DNA of 64,000 nucleotides from PVC group bacterium (GCA_945898015.1 CAMDGM010000010.1:1-64000), one strand, 5' to 3'. Numbered from the stretch's first letter, positions 1 through 9,213 are shown. Notes: generated by a model not told the origin, from the sequence alone. A program made the numbers and translations.

Positions 1-867
1 GGCGCCCGGCTCGCGGGCGTCTGCGATGCCGACCCCGCCCGGGCCCGCGAAATCGGCGAACGCTACGGCGCCCCCGTCTACGACTCGCCCGCCGAGCTCG
101 CCGAGCATGTCGATGCCGCCAGCATCGTTGTGCCCACGGACAAGCACGCCGAAACGGCGTTGCCCCTGATCGCGCGAGGACTCCACCTGCTGGTGGAAAA
201 ACCGATCGCCGCCACCCTGGAGGAATCCGAGGCCATGATGGCCGCCGCCGCCCGGCACGGCACCATTCTCCAGGTCGGCCACGTGGAACGGTTCAACCCC
301 GTGATGTCCGTCCTGGAAGAGGTGCTCCACAATCCCCGGTTCTTCGAAGCCACCCGGCTCGCGCCCTTTCCCCCGCCCCGGCCGGGCCTGACCCCCCGTG
401 GCACGGAGGTGAGCGTGGTGCTCGACCTCATGATCCACGACCTCGAAGTGATCCTGCATCTCGTCCGCTCGCCCCTGAAGGAACTCCACGCCTGCGGCGT
501 GCCCGTGCTCAGCCCGAGCGAGGATATCGCCAACGTCCGGCTCCTCTTTGAAAACGGCTGCGTGGCCAACATCACCGCCAGCCGCGTCAGCCAGGACAAG
601 GTGCGCAAAATCCGGGTGTTCCAGCCCGACGCCTATGTGTCCCTCGACTACCAGAACCAGACCGGCCGGATCATCCGCCGAGAAAACAACGTGATCGTGC
701 CCTCCGAGGTGCCGATCGAGAAAAGCGACGCCCTGGAACGCGAACTCGCCTCTTTCATCTCCTGCGTGCACAACCGCCACGAACCGGTGGTGGGCGGCCG
801 CCACGCCTTCGAGGCGCTGAAACTGGCCATGGCCATCTGCCGTCACATCCGGGCCGGGGGTTCCTGA
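1..867 (+). CDS. Gfo/Idh/MocA family oxidoreductase, 5'-truncated by window edge
   Basis: The reading frame is open from base 1, so the start lies outside the window. The visible N-terminal part is the second half of a Rossmann fold (LAGVCDADPARA, then IVVPTDKHAETALPLI), followed by the family's EKP motif (LLVEKPIA) and the C-terminal alpha/beta substrate domain (GHVERFNPV, MIHDLEVILHLV). These enzymes oxidise or reduce sugars and cyclitols with NAD(P). The stop codon overlaps the lpxB start by one base (TGATG), so the two are translationally coupled. In several bacteria a Gfo/Idh gene sits between lpxA and lpxB; GnnA, which oxidises UDP-GlcNAc at C3 for amide-linked lipid A, is the known example. 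GnnA activity is an inference from position only; no GnnB aminotransferase is visible here. Confidence 0.88.
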   Translation, partial: GARLAGVCDADPARAREIGERYGAPVYDSPAELAEHVDAASIVVPTDKHAETALPLIARGLHLLVEKPIAATLEESEAMMAAAARHGTILQVGHVERFNPVMSVLEEVLHNPRFFEATRLAPFPPPRPGLTPRGTEVSVVLDLMIHDLEVILHLVRSPLKELHACGVPVLSPSEDIANVRLLFENGCVANITASRVSQDKVRKIRVFQPDAYVSLDYQNQTGRIIRRENNVIVPSEVPIEKSDALERELASFISCVHNRHEPVVGGRHAFEALKLAMAICRHIRAGGS

Positions 868-2009
868 TGGCCGGCCGTTCCCTCATGATCATTGCCGGGG
901 AGGTGTCGGGCGACAACCTAGCCGCCGGCCTGATCCGCGCCCTGCGGAAACGCGACCCCAACCTGCATTTTTTCGGAATCGGCGGCGAGGCGCTCCGGGC
1001 CGAAGGCGTGGATATTCTCCAGGATAACTCCGCCATGGCCGTCATGGGCTTCACCGAGGTGTTCGTACGGCTCGCTTTTTTCCGCCGGATCTTCAATCAG
1101 ATGACGGAAATTGCGGCCACCCGCCGACCCGCCGCCGTGATCCTGGTGGACTATCCGGGCTTCAACCTCCGCTTCGCCGGCGTCATGCGGAAGCTCGGCA
1201 TTCCCGTCATTTACTACGTCTGCCCCCAGGTCTGGGCCTGGAATCGCCAGCGCATCCCCAAAATGGCCCGATCGGTGAACCGCCTGCTCACCATCTTCCC
1301 GTTCGAAAAAGACCTGCTGGCGGACTCCGGCATGAAGATCGATTTTGTGGGCCACCCGCTCGTGGCGCCGGCGTTGGCGCAGCGACTGGCACAACCCCAG
1401 CCGCTCCCCGGGTCGGGCACCCCCCGCCTCGCCCTCTTGCCGGGCAGCCGCCGTCACGAGATCGACCGGCTTCTCCCCGTCATGCTGGAAGCCGCCACGC
1501 TTCTCGAACGCGACTTCCCGACGCTTTCCTGCCTGGTGGCCTGCCCCACCGAATCCGCGGCCCTCGATATGGAGAAACGCCTCGCCTGTCATGGCGGAGC
1601 CAAGCCTTCCCGGCTCGTTGCCGTGGGGGGCGTGACCCGCGAAGTGCTCAAGCAGGCCCACGCCGCGGCCGTAGCCTCGGGCACCGCCACGGTGGAAACC
1701 GCGCTCATGCGCTGTCCCATGGTAGTCGTCTACCGCACCGCGCGACTCACCTATGCCCTCGCCCGCCTGCTCGTCAAAGTCCCCTTCATCGGCATGGTGA
1801 ATCTCGTGGCCGGCCGGGCTGTCTGTCCCGAACTGGTGCAGCACGCCCTCACACCGGACTCCCTGTCCACCGCGTTGCGCCCCTTGCTTTCACCCACGGC
1901 CGAACGAACCGCCATGCTGACCGGATTGGACGAGGTGATCCATCGCCTGGGCGAACCGGGGGCGGACGACCGCGCCGCCGCCTGCGTGCTGGAGGAAATA
2001 GAACGGTAG
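867..2009 (+). CDS. lpxB: Lipid-A-disaccharide synthase
   Basis: LpxB (glycosyltransferase family 19) condenses UDP-2,3-diacylglucosamine with lipid X to give the tetra-acylated lipid A disaccharide at the inner face of the cytoplasmic membrane. The 380-residue length is usual. Visible family motifs are AGEVSGDNLAAGLI at the N terminus, GIGGEALRAEGV, CPQVWAWNRQRI near residue 120, LLPGSRRHEI near residue 190, and the sugar-nucleotide site VASGTATVETALMRCPMVVV near residues 270-290. The ATG overlaps the upstream Gfo/Idh stop by one base. It is the clearest evidence in the window for a lipopolysaccharide-bearing outer membrane. Confidence 0.97.
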   Translation: MAGRSLMIIAGEVSGDNLAAGLIRALRKRDPNLHFFGIGGEALRAEGVDILQDNSAMAVMGFTEVFVRLAFFRRIFNQMTEIAATRRPAAVILVDYPGFNLRFAGVMRKLGIPVIYYVCPQVWAWNRQRIPKMARSVNRLLTIFPFEKDLLADSGMKIDFVGHPLVAPALAQRLAQPQPLPGSGTPRLALLPGSRRHEIDRLLPVMLEAATLLERDFPTLSCLVACPTESAALDMEKRLACHGGAKPSRLVAVGGVTREVLKQAHAAAVASGTATVETALMRCPMVVVYRTARLTYALARLLVKVPFIGMVNLVAGRAVCPELVQHALTPDSLSTALRPLLSPTAERTAMLTGLDEVIHRLGEPGADDRAAACVLEEIER

Positions 2010-2080
2010 GAAATAGAACCGGCATTTTGATTGGAATCCACTCCGGGCCTGCTATGATACGGGAAATGAGGGAGCCTTCC

Positions 2081-3055
2081 ATGGATTGCCTTGCCCGTGC
2101 CCGAGAAGTCCTGCAAATTGAAGTCGAAGGCCTTCAACGCGTCAGCCATCATCTCGGAGAAGGCTTCGAGCGCGCGGCGGCCCTGCTCATCAACTGCCTG
2201 GCCAAAGGCGGAAAAATCGTGGTGACTGGCATCGGCAAAAACCTGCCAATCGCCGAAAAAATAGCCGCCACGTTCGCCAGCACCGGATCCACCAGCGTGA
2301 CGCTCAATCCCGTCCAGGCCATGCACGGCGACCTGGGCATCCTGCAGCCCGACGACGTCCTGCTCGCGCTCAGCTACAGCGGCGAATCCGAGGAGATCGT
2401 CAACCTCATCCCGATCGTCCGCCGGAACGGGCTCAAGATCATCGCCCTGACCGGGGCCCCCGACAGCGCCCTCGGCCGCCACAGCGACGTGATCGTCCCC
2501 ATCACCGTCGACCGCGAAGCCTGCCCGTTCAACATGGCCCCCACCACGTCCACCACCGTCACCCTCGCGGTCGGGGACGCGCTGGCCCTCGTCCTGCTGG
2601 AAATGCGGGGATTCAACCGCGACGACTACGCCAAGCTTCACCCGAGCGGCGCCATCGGGCGCACCCTTCTGTTGCGGGTCGGGGACATCATGCGCACGGG
2701 CGAACGGCTCGCCACCGTCCGGACCGGATCCCGCATCAAGGAGGTGCTCCTGACCATGACCAACACGCGTTCCGGATCGGCCGGAATCGTGGACGACGAG
2801 GGACGCCTGCTGGGTATCTTCACCGACGGCGACCTGCGCCGCCAGCTCTCGCGCCGGGCCGACGTGATGGAATGCCGGGTCGACGACGTCATGATCCAAA
2901 ACCCGATCTGCATCCATCCGGAAGCCCTGGCGGTGGATGTGCTCAAACTCTTTGAAACCCACAAGATCGACGACATCCTGGTGGTAGACCCCAAAACCGG
3001 CAAACTTGTCGGAGCGATCGACGTGCAGGATCTGCCCCGGCTCAAGATCATGTAA
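2081..3055 (+). CDS. kdsD: Arabinose-5-phosphate isomerase, KdsD/KpsF family (SIS + two CBS)
   Basis: The enzyme interconverts ribulose 5-phosphate and arabinose 5-phosphate, the first step to Kdo of the LPS inner core. A SIS domain (about residues 38-165) contains TGIGKN, MHGDLG and ALSYSGESEEI. A linker with KLHPSGAIGR carries the conserved histidine. Two CBS repeats follow (about 205-322). I start at ATG 2081 because GAGGGAG lies about 6 bases upstream and family members start near this point; an earlier in-frame ATG (2027) would add 18 atypical residues. The usual GKSGH after the first strand reads GKNLP here, but the lysine is kept. It lies between lpxB and the acylation genes, consistent with envelope synthesis. 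Confidence 0.92.
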   Translation: MDCLARAREVLQIEVEGLQRVSHHLGEGFERAAALLINCLAKGGKIVVTGIGKNLPIAEKIAATFASTGSTSVTLNPVQAMHGDLGILQPDDVLLALSYSGESEEIVNLIPIVRRNGLKIIALTGAPDSALGRHSDVIVPITVDREACPFNMAPTTSTTVTLAVGDALALVLLEMRGFNRDDYAKLHPSGAIGRTLLLRVGDIMRTGERLATVRTGSRIKEVLLTMTNTRSGSAGIVDDEGRLLGIFTDGDLRRQLSRRADVMECRVDDVMIQNPICIHPEALAVDVLKLFETHKIDDILVVDPKTGKLVGAIDVQDLPRLKIM

Positions 3056-3070
3056 CCCCCTCTTCCCCCC

Positions 3071-4516
3071 ATGGTTTTCAGCTCACTTTTATTCCTGTTC
3101 CTCTTCCTGCCGGTCGCCCTGGGCGTCTATTACCTGACCCCGGCCCGGTATCGGAATTTTCCGGCCCTGGCGGCCAGCCTTCTCTTCTTTGCCTGGGGCG
3201 CGCCCCGGATCGTATTTGTCCTCATGGTCACCTGCCTGTTGGACTTCCTGGCGGGCACCCGGCTCCAGCCCGGAGCCGTACCCGAATCCCGGCGAAAGGC
3301 CATTCTCGCCCTTTCCATCTCCATCAACCTGGCGCTGCTGCTCTACTTCAAATATGCCAACTTTCTGGTGGATCAGGTCAACGCCCTGCTGGCCACGGGC
3401 GGATGGACCGGACTATCCTGGACCCGAGTGGTCCTTCCCATCGGGATCTCCTTCTTCACGTTCCACAAAATCAGCTATCTGGTGGACGTTTTTCGCGGCA
3501 CCGCCACCCCCGCCGCATCCTACGGCCGCTATCTTCTCTACATCGCCCTTTACCCCCAGCTGATCGCAGGCCCCATTATCCGCTATCACGACGTGTATCA
3601 ACAGCTGGGCTCGCGCGTCTATTCCCCCGGGCTATTCCTCGACGGAGCGTGGCGTTTTTCGATCGGACTCGGCAAGAAAGTGCTGATCGCCAACACGCTG
3701 GCCACGGCGGCGGATGCGGCGTTCGCCGCCGGGCCCGACTCCTTGCCCTGCGGCGCCGCCTGGCTGGGCCTGTTCGCCTATGCCCTGCAGATTTATTATG
3801 ACTTCTCGGGATATTCGGACATGGCTATCGGCCTGGGGCGGATGATGGGATTCCATTTTCTGGAAAACTTCAACTTCCCCTACATCGCGGCGAGCATCAC
3901 CGAGTTCTGGAAACGCTGGCACATCTCCCTCACCAATTTCATGCGGGAGTACCTGTATTTTGCGCTGGGCGGCAACCGCGTCTCCCGGGTCCGCACCTAT
4001 TTCAACCTCTGGATCGTCTTTCTCATTTCAGGCTTCTGGCACGGCGCGGCCTGGTCCTTCGTGCTCTGGGGCGGGTTTCACGGCCTCTGCCTCTCCGTCG
4101 AGCGGGCGCTCAAGGATCACGGCGTCCGGCCCCTGCCAAAAGGCGTGGCCGTCCCCCTCACCTTCTTGCTGGCCTGCATGGGCTGGGTGCTGTTCCGGGC
4201 CGAGACAGCGGGCCAGGCGCTCGACTATTTCCAGGCCTTGGCCAACGCCACCCCGGCCGCCGCCGGGCTCGGAAAAATATCGGCCCCCTTCGTGGACCCG
4301 CACTTCATCACGGCATTTGCCATCGCCATGATCGGAGCGTTTGCCCCGCTTCTGGGACTCGGACGCCTGCTCCCCTCTGACGGGGGCAACGCCAAACCCG
4401 CCCCGAGCACGAGCGCGCTGACGATGCGGTTCGCGCTCTCCTCGGCGTTGGTGCTGGCCTCGGCCATGGCTCTGGCCATGGGCGGATTCAACCCCTTCAT
4501 CTACTTCCGGTTTTAA
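3071..4516 (+). CDS. MBOAT family O-acyltransferase (AlgI-like)
   Basis: A polytopic membrane protein of 481 residues. The family signature is clear: TEFWKRWHISLTNFMREYLY near residue 280 and SGFWHGAAWSFVLWGGFHGL near residue 320, each with one of the two conserved histidines. AlgI-type proteins pass acetyl groups across the inner membrane to a periplasmic SGNH partner that O-acetylates a polysaccharide. The next gene, two bases downstream, is such a partner. Placement after lpxB and kdsD suggests acetylation of LPS, O-antigen or an exopolysaccharide rather than alginate specifically. No strong ribosome binding site precedes the ATG at 3071. Confidence 0.93.
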   Translation: MVFSSLLFLFLFLPVALGVYYLTPARYRNFPALAASLLFFAWGAPRIVFVLMVTCLLDFLAGTRLQPGAVPESRRKAILALSISINLALLLYFKYANFLVDQVNALLATGGWTGLSWTRVVLPIGISFFTFHKISYLVDVFRGTATPAASYGRYLLYIALYPQLIAGPIIRYHDVYQQLGSRVYSPGLFLDGAWRFSIGLGKKVLIANTLATAADAAFAAGPDSLPCGAAWLGLFAYALQIYYDFSGYSDMAIGLGRMMGFHFLENFNFPYIAASITEFWKRWHISLTNFMREYLYFALGGNRVSRVRTYFNLWIVFLISGFWHGAAWSFVLWGGFHGLCLSVERALKDHGVRPLPKGVAVPLTFLLACMGWVLFRAETAGQALDYFQALANATPAAAGLGKISAPFVDPHFITAFAIAMIGAFAPLLGLGRLLPSDGGNAKPAPSTSALTMRFALSSALVLASAMALAMGGFNPFIYFRF

Positions 4517-4518
4517 AC

Positions 4519-5799
4519 ATGACCCAAACACCGCCAACCCCGCGATCCGTTTCCCGCGCCCGCCGAAACCTCGAACGGCTTTTTGTCGCCGTCTTTGCCC
4601 TCCTGCTGAGCCTGCCCCTGTTTCAACAGGCAACCGGGATCCCCAAGGACATCCGTCTGGCCGGGGTGGAAATACGGAAACCCACGCCGGTGTTTACCTG
4701 GGCCGCCTGGTTTGATGGCAACTACGCCGCCGCGGTCGACAACTGGCTGCTCGGCGATGTCGGGCTGCGCGGTTTCCTGGTACACCTGGCCTGTCAGGCC
4801 AATTACTCCCTGTTCGGGAAAATCGGCATGAGCGGCGGCACGGATGTCGTCGAAGGGCGCGATCACTGGCTCTTTGAACGGGCGTATATCAAATGGGCCG
4901 TCCGCCAGCCCCCCATGGGCGCAAAAAACGCCGTCCGTTTTTCCGAACAAGCGGCGCTCCTCCAACAGGAGCTCGCCCGCCGCGGAATCGCCTTCGCCCT
5001 CGTGATCGCACCCAGCAAAGCGCAAATCATGCCGGACTATCTGCCGCCGGAAATCGCGCTGCCCGCGCGCAATGCCACGGACGCCTATTCGCGCCTGATA
5101 CCCGAACTGGAAAAACGGGGGGTCCAATTGCTCGACGGGCACCGTCTGTTTCTAACACTGAAAAACACGGAACCCCATCTCTTCCCGCCCACCGGCACCC
5201 ATTGGAGTTATTACGCCGCCTGGCTGACCTGGCAGGCACTCGCCAACCGCCTTCGCGCCCATTCCAGCTGCGCGGAACTGCCTGTTCAACCGATTGAAAA
5301 AATCGTCTGGACGACGCCACAAGGATCGGACGACGACCTGCGCCAATTGCTGAATCTCTGGCATTTCGAGCCCGGCGGACCGGCGCGGCTTCCTTATCCC
5401 ATCATCTCGCCGGCGCCCCAGCCGCTCCAGGATCGCTACAGCGCACTGGTGGTGGGCGACAGCTTCTCTTTAACCCTGATCGACGCCATGGCCCGGACCG
5501 GCACGTTCCGTCAAATCGACCTGCTGTACTACTTTAAACGGCACCTGACGTATCCCTCCCCCTCCTTTGCCCAATCGGCCGACCGCCTGATCGCGGATGA
5601 AGGGATTGATATGGGACCGCTCGACAAGGGCAATATGGGATGGGAGGACCTCCTCCAAAACCGACAAATGGTCATTTTAACCCTGAACGAAATCCACATC
5701 AAAGACGCCGGCTGGGGATTCCTTGACGCCATGCTGGCCGAGCTCAATCCGGATCAGCGCACCACCAGCACCGTCACCAGTCCCGCCAGCAGGCAATAG
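4519..5799 (+). CDS. AlgJ/AlgX-like SGNH acetyltransferase partner of the MBOAT protein
   Basis: A 426-residue protein with an N-terminal membrane anchor (about residues 18-38) and a periplasmic SGNH-type domain. Visible landmarks are GRDHWLFERAYIK, IAPSKAQIMPDYLP, PTGTHWSYYAAW near residue 235 and the serine block VVGDSFSLTLID near residue 315. It starts two bases after the AlgI-like gene and surely acts with it. In AlgJ/AlgX the catalytic Asp and His sit in a DxHW motif; here the aligned position is Gly (GTHW), while His and Ser remain. Glycine may be a normal variant in this wider family. The 3' end overlaps uppP, on the opposite strand, by 46 bases. Confidence 0.85.
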   Translation: MTQTPPTPRSVSRARRNLERLFVAVFALLLSLPLFQQATGIPKDIRLAGVEIRKPTPVFTWAAWFDGNYAAAVDNWLLGDVGLRGFLVHLACQANYSLFGKIGMSGGTDVVEGRDHWLFERAYIKWAVRQPPMGAKNAVRFSEQAALLQQELARRGIAFALVIAPSKAQIMPDYLPPEIALPARNATDAYSRLIPELEKRGVQLLDGHRLFLTLKNTEPHLFPPTGTHWSYYAAWLTWQALANRLRAHSSCAELPVQPIEKIVWTTPQGSDDDLRQLLNLWHFEPGGPARLPYPIISPAPQPLQDRYSALVVGDSFSLTLIDAMARTGTFRQIDLLYYFKRHLTYPSPSFAQSADRLIADEGIDMGPLDKGNMGWEDLLQNRQMVILTLNEIHIKDAGWGFLDAMLAELNPDQRTTSTVTSPASRQ

Positions 5800-6545
5800 G
5801 GGCCAAACCACCACAGCCGATTGGAGGCCAGGAGGCGGTTCAGCGCGATCATCGTGAAGAAACCCACCACGGCCGCGATCGCAAAGCCCATGACCATACT
5901 CCCGGTGGACACGGCGGGGGCCACCCCCGACTTGACCACTTTCAACAACGTCAGCCCCAGGGCGCCGGCCAGCAGAGGAATCGCCATCAGGAACGAGAAC
6001 TGGGCCGATTCGCGACCCTCGGCCCCCGCCAGTCGACCGGCGGTGATGGTTGTACCCGAACGGCTGACTCCGGGCAAAAGCGAAAGAATCTGGGCCACCC
6101 CCACAACCAGGGCCTGGCGGATCGACAAATGCCCGGACCGGGAGATCGGCGCAAATATCTTGGGGAGCAAAAGTATCAGGCCCGTTCCCATCAGGCAGAA
6201 ACCCACCAGGCGGGGCGAATCAAAGGCGGCATCAATCCGGTCTTCCAGCAACACCCCGGCCACCGCGGCGGGAATACACCCGAGAATAAGCGCACCCACA
6301 TCGCGCCGGGCGGTCCCGAACCCCTGGAAGAAATCGACCGCCAACTCCATCAGACGAACCCGGTAATACGCCACAATGGCCAGGAGGGTGCCGCCGTGCA
6401 ACACCGCCTCCAGCACCGCGCCCGGGGATTGCAGCTTGAGCAAGGTTTTTCCCAGCACAAGATGCCCGGAACTGCTGACCGGCAGGATCTCGGTAACGCC
6501 CTGCAACACGGCCAACACCGCCACTTTGATCGTTTCTGCCGACAT
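5754..6545 (-). CDS. uppP: Undecaprenyl-diphosphate phosphatase
   Basis: UppP (BacA) dephosphorylates undecaprenyl diphosphate, recycling the lipid carrier for peptidoglycan and O-antigen. The 263-residue hydrophobic protein has both catalytic motifs: EILPVSSSGHLVLG near residue 20 and PGVSRSGTTITAGR in the second half. I start at MSAETIK (6545), where GGAGGT lies five bases upstream; a more upstream in-frame start would add eight residues without a good binding site. Convergent with the AlgJ-like gene. Confidence 0.95.
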   Translation of the reverse strand: MSAETIKVAVLAVLQGVTEILPVSSSGHLVLGKTLLKLQSPGAVLEAVLHGGTLLAIVAYYRVRLMELAVDFFQGFGTARRDVGALILGCIPAAVAGVLLEDRIDAAFDSPRLVGFCLMGTGLILLLPKIFAPISRSGHLSIRQALVVGVAQILSLLPGVSRSGTTITAGRLAGAEGRESAQFSFLMAIPLLAGALGLTLLKVVKSGVAPAVSTGSMVMGFAIAAVVGFFTMIALNRLLASNRLWWFGPYCLLAGLVTVLVVR

Positions 6546-6583
6546 GCCGCACCTCCGGTTCCGGGTCACAGGCCCGGCTTAAC

Positions 6584-6823
6584 TCATTCCGCTTCGCCTT
6601 CTTTCGCCAGCTTATAACTCACATACAGGGCTTCCACTTTCCCCCGCGCCCACGGAGTTCGGCGCAAAAACTTCAAGCTTGAGCTCATGCTGGGATCCAG
6701 CATGAAACACCGGATGGGGATCTGTTTCCCCAACTGGTCCCACCCATATTGCTCGAGCAATTCCGCCAGCATGTTCGCCAGCGTCACGCCATGAAGAGGA
6801 TCGCGGGGATGCGATTGATTCAT
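6584..6823 (-). CDS. VF530/DUF2132 family small DNA-binding-like protein
   Basis: A 79-residue protein starting MNQSHPRDPLHGVTLANML. The block LHGVTLANMLAELLEQYGW, CFMLDPSMSSSLKFLRRTPW and KVEALYV is the DUF2132 (VF530) signature, a small helical family named after a Vibrio protein and proposed to bind DNA. The start at 6823 gives the family's usual length. It lies 38 bases upstream of uppP on the same strand and may be co-transcribed. Function unknown. Confidence 0.85.
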   Translation of the reverse strand: MNQSHPRDPLHGVTLANMLAELLEQYGWDQLGKQIPIRCFMLDPSMSSSLKFLRRTPWARGKVEALYVSYKLAKEGEAE

Positions 6824-6958
6824 GGGCAAGACTCTACCAGAGAACCCGCCTGGAAAACACGTGAAAATATGACTCCCGTCCACCTCGCCCATCGCCCGCC
6901 GAATATAACCGTCAAATCGGAGGTTGACCTTCCGGAAACGACCCCTTACTTTCCCCTC

Positions 6959-7915
6959 ATGTCGAACGCACCCGTGACAAACAGCAACGTCGCTATCGTC
7001 ATCCTGAACTACAAGAATTACGGGGATACGATTGCGTGCCTGCGCGCCTTGACCGCGATCACCTATCCCCATACCGACACCATCATTGTTGACAATGACT
7101 CGCAAAACGACTCGCTTGACTATATCCGGCAAGACCTGTCGGCCCGACAGGTCGACCACGCTTGCATACGCGAAGACGACATCGCCGCCAGCGGCGGCAA
7201 GCCGGAAACAACGATTCTCATCCAATCCTCCCGCAACCGGGGATACGCGGCGGGCAACAACCTGGGCATCCGGCTGGCCTTGGCGAAAGGCGCGTCATAC
7301 GTCCTCCTCTTGAACAACGACACGCGGGTTGAAAAAGGATTTCTCGAGCCCCTGGTTCGCTATGCCGAGACGCACGAGCATGTGGCCGCCGTGGGGCCGA
7401 AGGTCCTGGATGCCCACGGTCAAATTGACCGCCAGTGCGCCCGGCGCCGCATCACGCCGTGGTACTTTTTTTTCGCTAACGGCCTCGGCAAACGCCTGTT
7501 TCCCGATAACCGCTGGATTCGACGACACACTTACCAAGACGAATACGCCTTCGAGAACCCCCAAGAGGTCGAGGTCCTTTCGGGGTGTTGCATGTTAATC
7601 AAAAGCAGCGTCTTCCGGCGACTGGGACTGCTCGACGAGAACACCTTCTTGTATTACGAAGAGATGATTTTCCACGAACTCCTCCGGCATGCCGGCCTGA
7701 CCTCGGCCGTGGTGCCCCAAAGCGTGATTGTCCACCGCCACGGGCAGTCCACCGCGCTCACCCCGAAAAAAACATTAAAAAGAATTGGCGACGCCAGCCT
7801 GCTCTATTACCTGACGCATTACCGGCATTACAGCCGGTTCACCGCGGCCGTCATCATGCTATCCCGATACCGGCCCAAACGCATCTTCCGCATCCTGTGG
7901 AACGCCCAGCGTTAA
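6959..7915 (+). CDS. Glycosyltransferase family 2 (rhamnosyltransferase-like)
   Basis: A 318-residue GT-A fold enzyme. VAIVILNYKNYGDTIACL at the N terminus is the nucleotide-sugar binding start, RGYAAGNNLGI and LLLNNDTRV (metal-binding DxD-like region) are in the middle, and GCCMLIKSSVFRRLGLLDE followed by FLYYEEMIF is the acceptor region. It most resembles WbbL-type rhamnosyltransferases of O-antigen or exopolysaccharide synthesis. The frame is open upstream to 6749, but the family homology begins at ATG 6959. There is no strong ribosome binding site. The sugar donor cannot be told from sequence. Confidence 0.88.
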   Translation: MSNAPVTNSNVAIVILNYKNYGDTIACLRALTAITYPHTDTIIVDNDSQNDSLDYIRQDLSARQVDHACIREDDIAASGGKPETTILIQSSRNRGYAAGNNLGIRLALAKGASYVLLLNNDTRVEKGFLEPLVRYAETHEHVAAVGPKVLDAHGQIDRQCARRRITPWYFFFANGLGKRLFPDNRWIRRHTYQDEYAFENPQEVEVLSGCCMLIKSSVFRRLGLLDENTFLYYEEMIFHELLRHAGLTSAVVPQSVIVHRHGQSTALTPKKTLKRIGDASLLYYLTHYRHYSRFTAAVIMLSRYRPKRIFRILWNAQR

Positions 7916-7986
7916 AACGCCGGGGGTGAGGTTGACAGGCCGGAAAAGCTGGAGTACTCTATCCGGATTCTGAAAAGGAAGCCTTT

Positions 7987-8376
7987 ATGAAACGCCTCGG
8001 TCTTACCCTGTTCTGCGGATTGGCCACGCTTGCGCCCCTCTTCTTCCTCGGTTGCGAGGTTGCCTCTTCGGCCTCAAGAGACACCCAGCTGACACTGGAA
8101 CCCCGGAACGTGCGCCTTCCGGCTTACCGATCACAAGCATTCACCGTCTCCGGCGGATACGACTACGAATGGTCGTTGAAAGATGAAACCTGGGGCCGGT
8201 TGAACAAGCGCACCGGCAACGAGGTCATCTACACCAGCGAAACCACCAATTCCGTGGTGCAGCTATTAACCGTGACCTCGTTCATTCTCGGCTCCGGCAG
8301 CAGTTCCACCAACAGCGTCGGATCCCATGAAAACGACCCCGTCACCGCCACCGCCTATATCACCCACACACCCTGA
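7987..8376 (+). CDS. Putative small lipoprotein
   Basis: A 129-residue protein with a lipoprotein signal peptide: MKRLGL, a hydrophobic core, and lipobox FFLGC with Cys near residue 23. The mature part is short and beta-rich (SQAFTVSGGYDYEWSL) with a Ser/Thr/Asn-rich tail and could be an Ig-like fold. AAAGGAAG precedes the ATG by a suitable distance. I recognise no family. Probably membrane-anchored in the periplasm or outer membrane. Confidence 0.7.
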   Translation: MKRLGLTLFCGLATLAPLFFLGCEVASSASRDTQLTLEPRNVRLPAYRSQAFTVSGGYDYEWSLKDETWGRLNKRTGNEVIYTSETTNSVVQLLTVTSFILGSGSSSTNSVGSHENDPVTATAYITHTP

Positions 8377-8409
8377 GCGGACGGTTCCCCTCATATTTCC
8401 GGCGATGAT

Positions 8410-9207
8410 ATGATTCTCTCCAGCCTGCAAAACCCGCGCATCAAGGACGTGGTTAAGCTGCGCCAACGCTCCCACCGCGACGAGGCGGGCCTCATGCTGG
8501 TGGAAGGCTATCGCGAAATTCTCCGCGCCCTGGAAAACGGGCACGCTCCCACGCAACTATTCACCTGCCCCGCGCTGTTCCTGGGTGAAAACGAGCCGGC
8601 CCTGATCGCCCGATGCTCGGCGGCCGGCGCCGACCTGGTCGAATGCTCGGCGGCCGTGTTCGAAAAAATCGCCTATCGTGACAGGCCCGAAGGCCTGCTC
8701 GCCCTGGTTCCGCAGCTCCGCTGCTCGCTGGCCCACTTGCAGATGCCACCAACCCCCCTGATCCTCGTCGCTGAATCCATCGAAAAGCCTGGCAATCTAG
8801 GGACCCTGCTCCGCTCGGCGGACGCGGCGGGCGCGCATGCCGTCATCGTGGCCGATCCGCTCACCGACATTCACAATCCGAACGTGATCCGCGCCAGCAC
8901 CGGCATGGTGTTCGCCGTGCCGTTGGCGGTGGCTGAAACAGCCGAGGTGCTGGCCTGGCTGCGCGCGCAGAAAATTCGAATCCTGGCCGCCACGCCGCAC
9001 ACGGACCGGGATTACACCGACGTCGACCTGACCCAGGGCGTGGCGATCGTGGTCGGCACCGAACAGCTCGGCCTCAGCGACGTCTGGATGAAAGCCGCCG
9101 ACCTCCAGGTCCGCATCCCCATGCTCGGCAAGGCCGACTCACTCAATGTCGCCCAGGCCGCCACCCTGCTCCTCTACGAAGCGGTCCGCCAGCGGCGCGC
9201 CCGTTAA
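8410..9207 (+). CDS. TrmH/SpoU family RNA 2'-O-ribose methyltransferase
   Basis: A 265-residue SPOUT methyltransferase that uses S-adenosylmethionine to methylate rRNA or tRNA. The N-terminal substrate-binding subdomain (about residues 5-85) contains LVEGYREILRAL. The SpoU core has motif 1 ESIEKPGNLGTLLRSADAAG with the conserved Asn and Arg, motif 2 IVVGTEQLGLSD, and motif 3 IPMLGKADSLNVAQAATLLLY. These form the trefoil knot. Whether the target is 23S rRNA (RlmB/TsnR-like) or tRNA cannot be decided. Confidence 0.92.
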   Translation: MILSSLQNPRIKDVVKLRQRSHRDEAGLMLVEGYREILRALENGHAPTQLFTCPALFLGENEPALIARCSAAGADLVECSAAVFEKIAYRDRPEGLLALVPQLRCSLAHLQMPPTPLILVAESIEKPGNLGTLLRSADAAGAHAVIVADPLTDIHNPNVIRASTGMVFAVPLAVAETAEVLAWLRAQKIRILAATPHTDRDYTDVDLTQGVAIVVGTEQLGLSDVWMKAADLQVRIPMLGKADSLNVAQAATLLLYEAVRQRRAR

Positions 9208-9213
9208 TTCTGT

